Shown: positions 63,901 to 64,000 of the stretch, piece by piece | Position numbering within the stretch: position 1 is the stretch's first letter | Layout: each line of letters starts with the position of its first letter | Origin: CAG-877 sp045125935 | GTDB taxonomy: Bacteria; Bacillota_I; Bacilli_A; RF39; UBA660 | Direction: 5' to 3' | Length of the DNA stretch: 64,000 nucleotides | NCBI GenBank assembly: GCA_045125935.1 | Contig: JBGVNW010000068.1 | Location: 62,001 to 126,000, forward strand | Notes under the pieces: generated by a model | What the model was told of the DNA's origin: nothing | Seen by the model: the letters and a program-made list of their open reading frames with translations, nothing else | Database searches by the model: none | Translations under genes and position numbers: made by a program

Positions 63901-64000
63901 TATGATTAAAACATTTGAACAATTTAACCAAAAGCAGATGTACACTCCAGAAGAGTATAAAGTCGTATATGACATCGTATCCGAATATTATGACGGAGAT
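63901..64000 (+). CDS. Partial gene at window end
   Basis: 33 codons visible: MIKTFEQFNQKQMYTPEEYK then VVYDIVSEYYDGD, running off the window. The MIxTFEQF opening resembles 21978 and 60494. It starts directly behind AATAATTATTTTT. Confidence 0.6.

Noticed and set aside
1..64000. Prophage integration or replication origin signals
   Set aside because: No integrase, attachment repeat, or iteron cluster was found; the dispersed AAT-palindromes are at gene junctions and not clustered like an origin.

Overview
The window looks like an accessory stretch of a large tailed-phage genome (or a phage-derived element) infecting a Bacteroidota host. The evidence is strong AT richness, about 130 mostly tiny genes all on the + strand, tRNA genes, no ribosomal or metabolic backbone, many protein families I associate with Bacteroides/Prevotella phages (YopX, DUF2693-like, DUF551-like, Api92-like, 'FATEEEKQKLFDAIK' proteins), and promoters matching the Bacteroidota consensus (TTTGG near -33, TAnnTTTG near -7). 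Genes read with standard bacterial code: TAA dominates, and TGA and TAG also terminate. No capsid, tail, terminase or polymerase gene is visible, so lifestyle and completeness cannot be judged.

Layout. 0-13 kb: small unknown genes plus a PI-PLC-like phosphodiesterase, a secreted protein, a membrane-anchored glucosaminidase and a lipoprotein. 13.3-15.5 kb: an IS605/IS607-like remnant (MerR-type HTH plus a TnpB split by a frameshift). 16-26 kb: paralogous phage proteins, a radical SAM enzyme with an N-terminal NSSSTHS motif, a possible GNAT-like protein, YopX, and two tandem HNH restriction-like proteins, the second lacking the catalytic residues. 26.7-28.1 kb: a TnpB-related RuvC nuclease without zinc ribbon; its last 217 bp recur at 60.3 kb. 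28-36 kb: small genes and a DNA-modification cluster (beta-class methyltransferase and Mom/DUF4338-like gene, both cut by a single in-frame stop, with a HAD phosphatase between). 36.6-38.3 kb: tRNA-Met(CAU) and tRNA-Arg(UCU), each interrupted by a group I intron, an HNH endonuclease and tRNA-Leu(UAA). 40-42 kb: a large N6-adenine methyltransferase. 43-46 kb: a NUMOD4-HNH homing endonuclease and a sigma-70-family factor. 46-64 kb: many short single-gene units, a lytic transglycosylase, a His-rich lipoprotein, an XRE regulator and a formate/nitrite-transporter-family protein; a structured RNA region with a tRNA-like element lies at 55.7-56.0 kb.

Organisation. Most units repeat one architecture: ORF, stop, an AAATAATTATTATTTT palindrome, often a hairpin whose 3' arm carries the promoter -33 TTTGG, a T-run, TAnnTTTG, an A-rich leader, ATG. 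Thus terminator and next promoter are physically merged. Where no promoter follows, the palindrome lies directly in front of the next ATG. This gives dozens of independently insulated small genes, possibly read by host sigma or by the phage's own sigma factor. Several genes (tnpB, methyltransferase, Mom-like, 44.5 kb gene, 9.8 kb membrane protein, 28.6 kb gene) carry a single frameshift or nonsense codon; decay, recoding and sequencing error are all possible.
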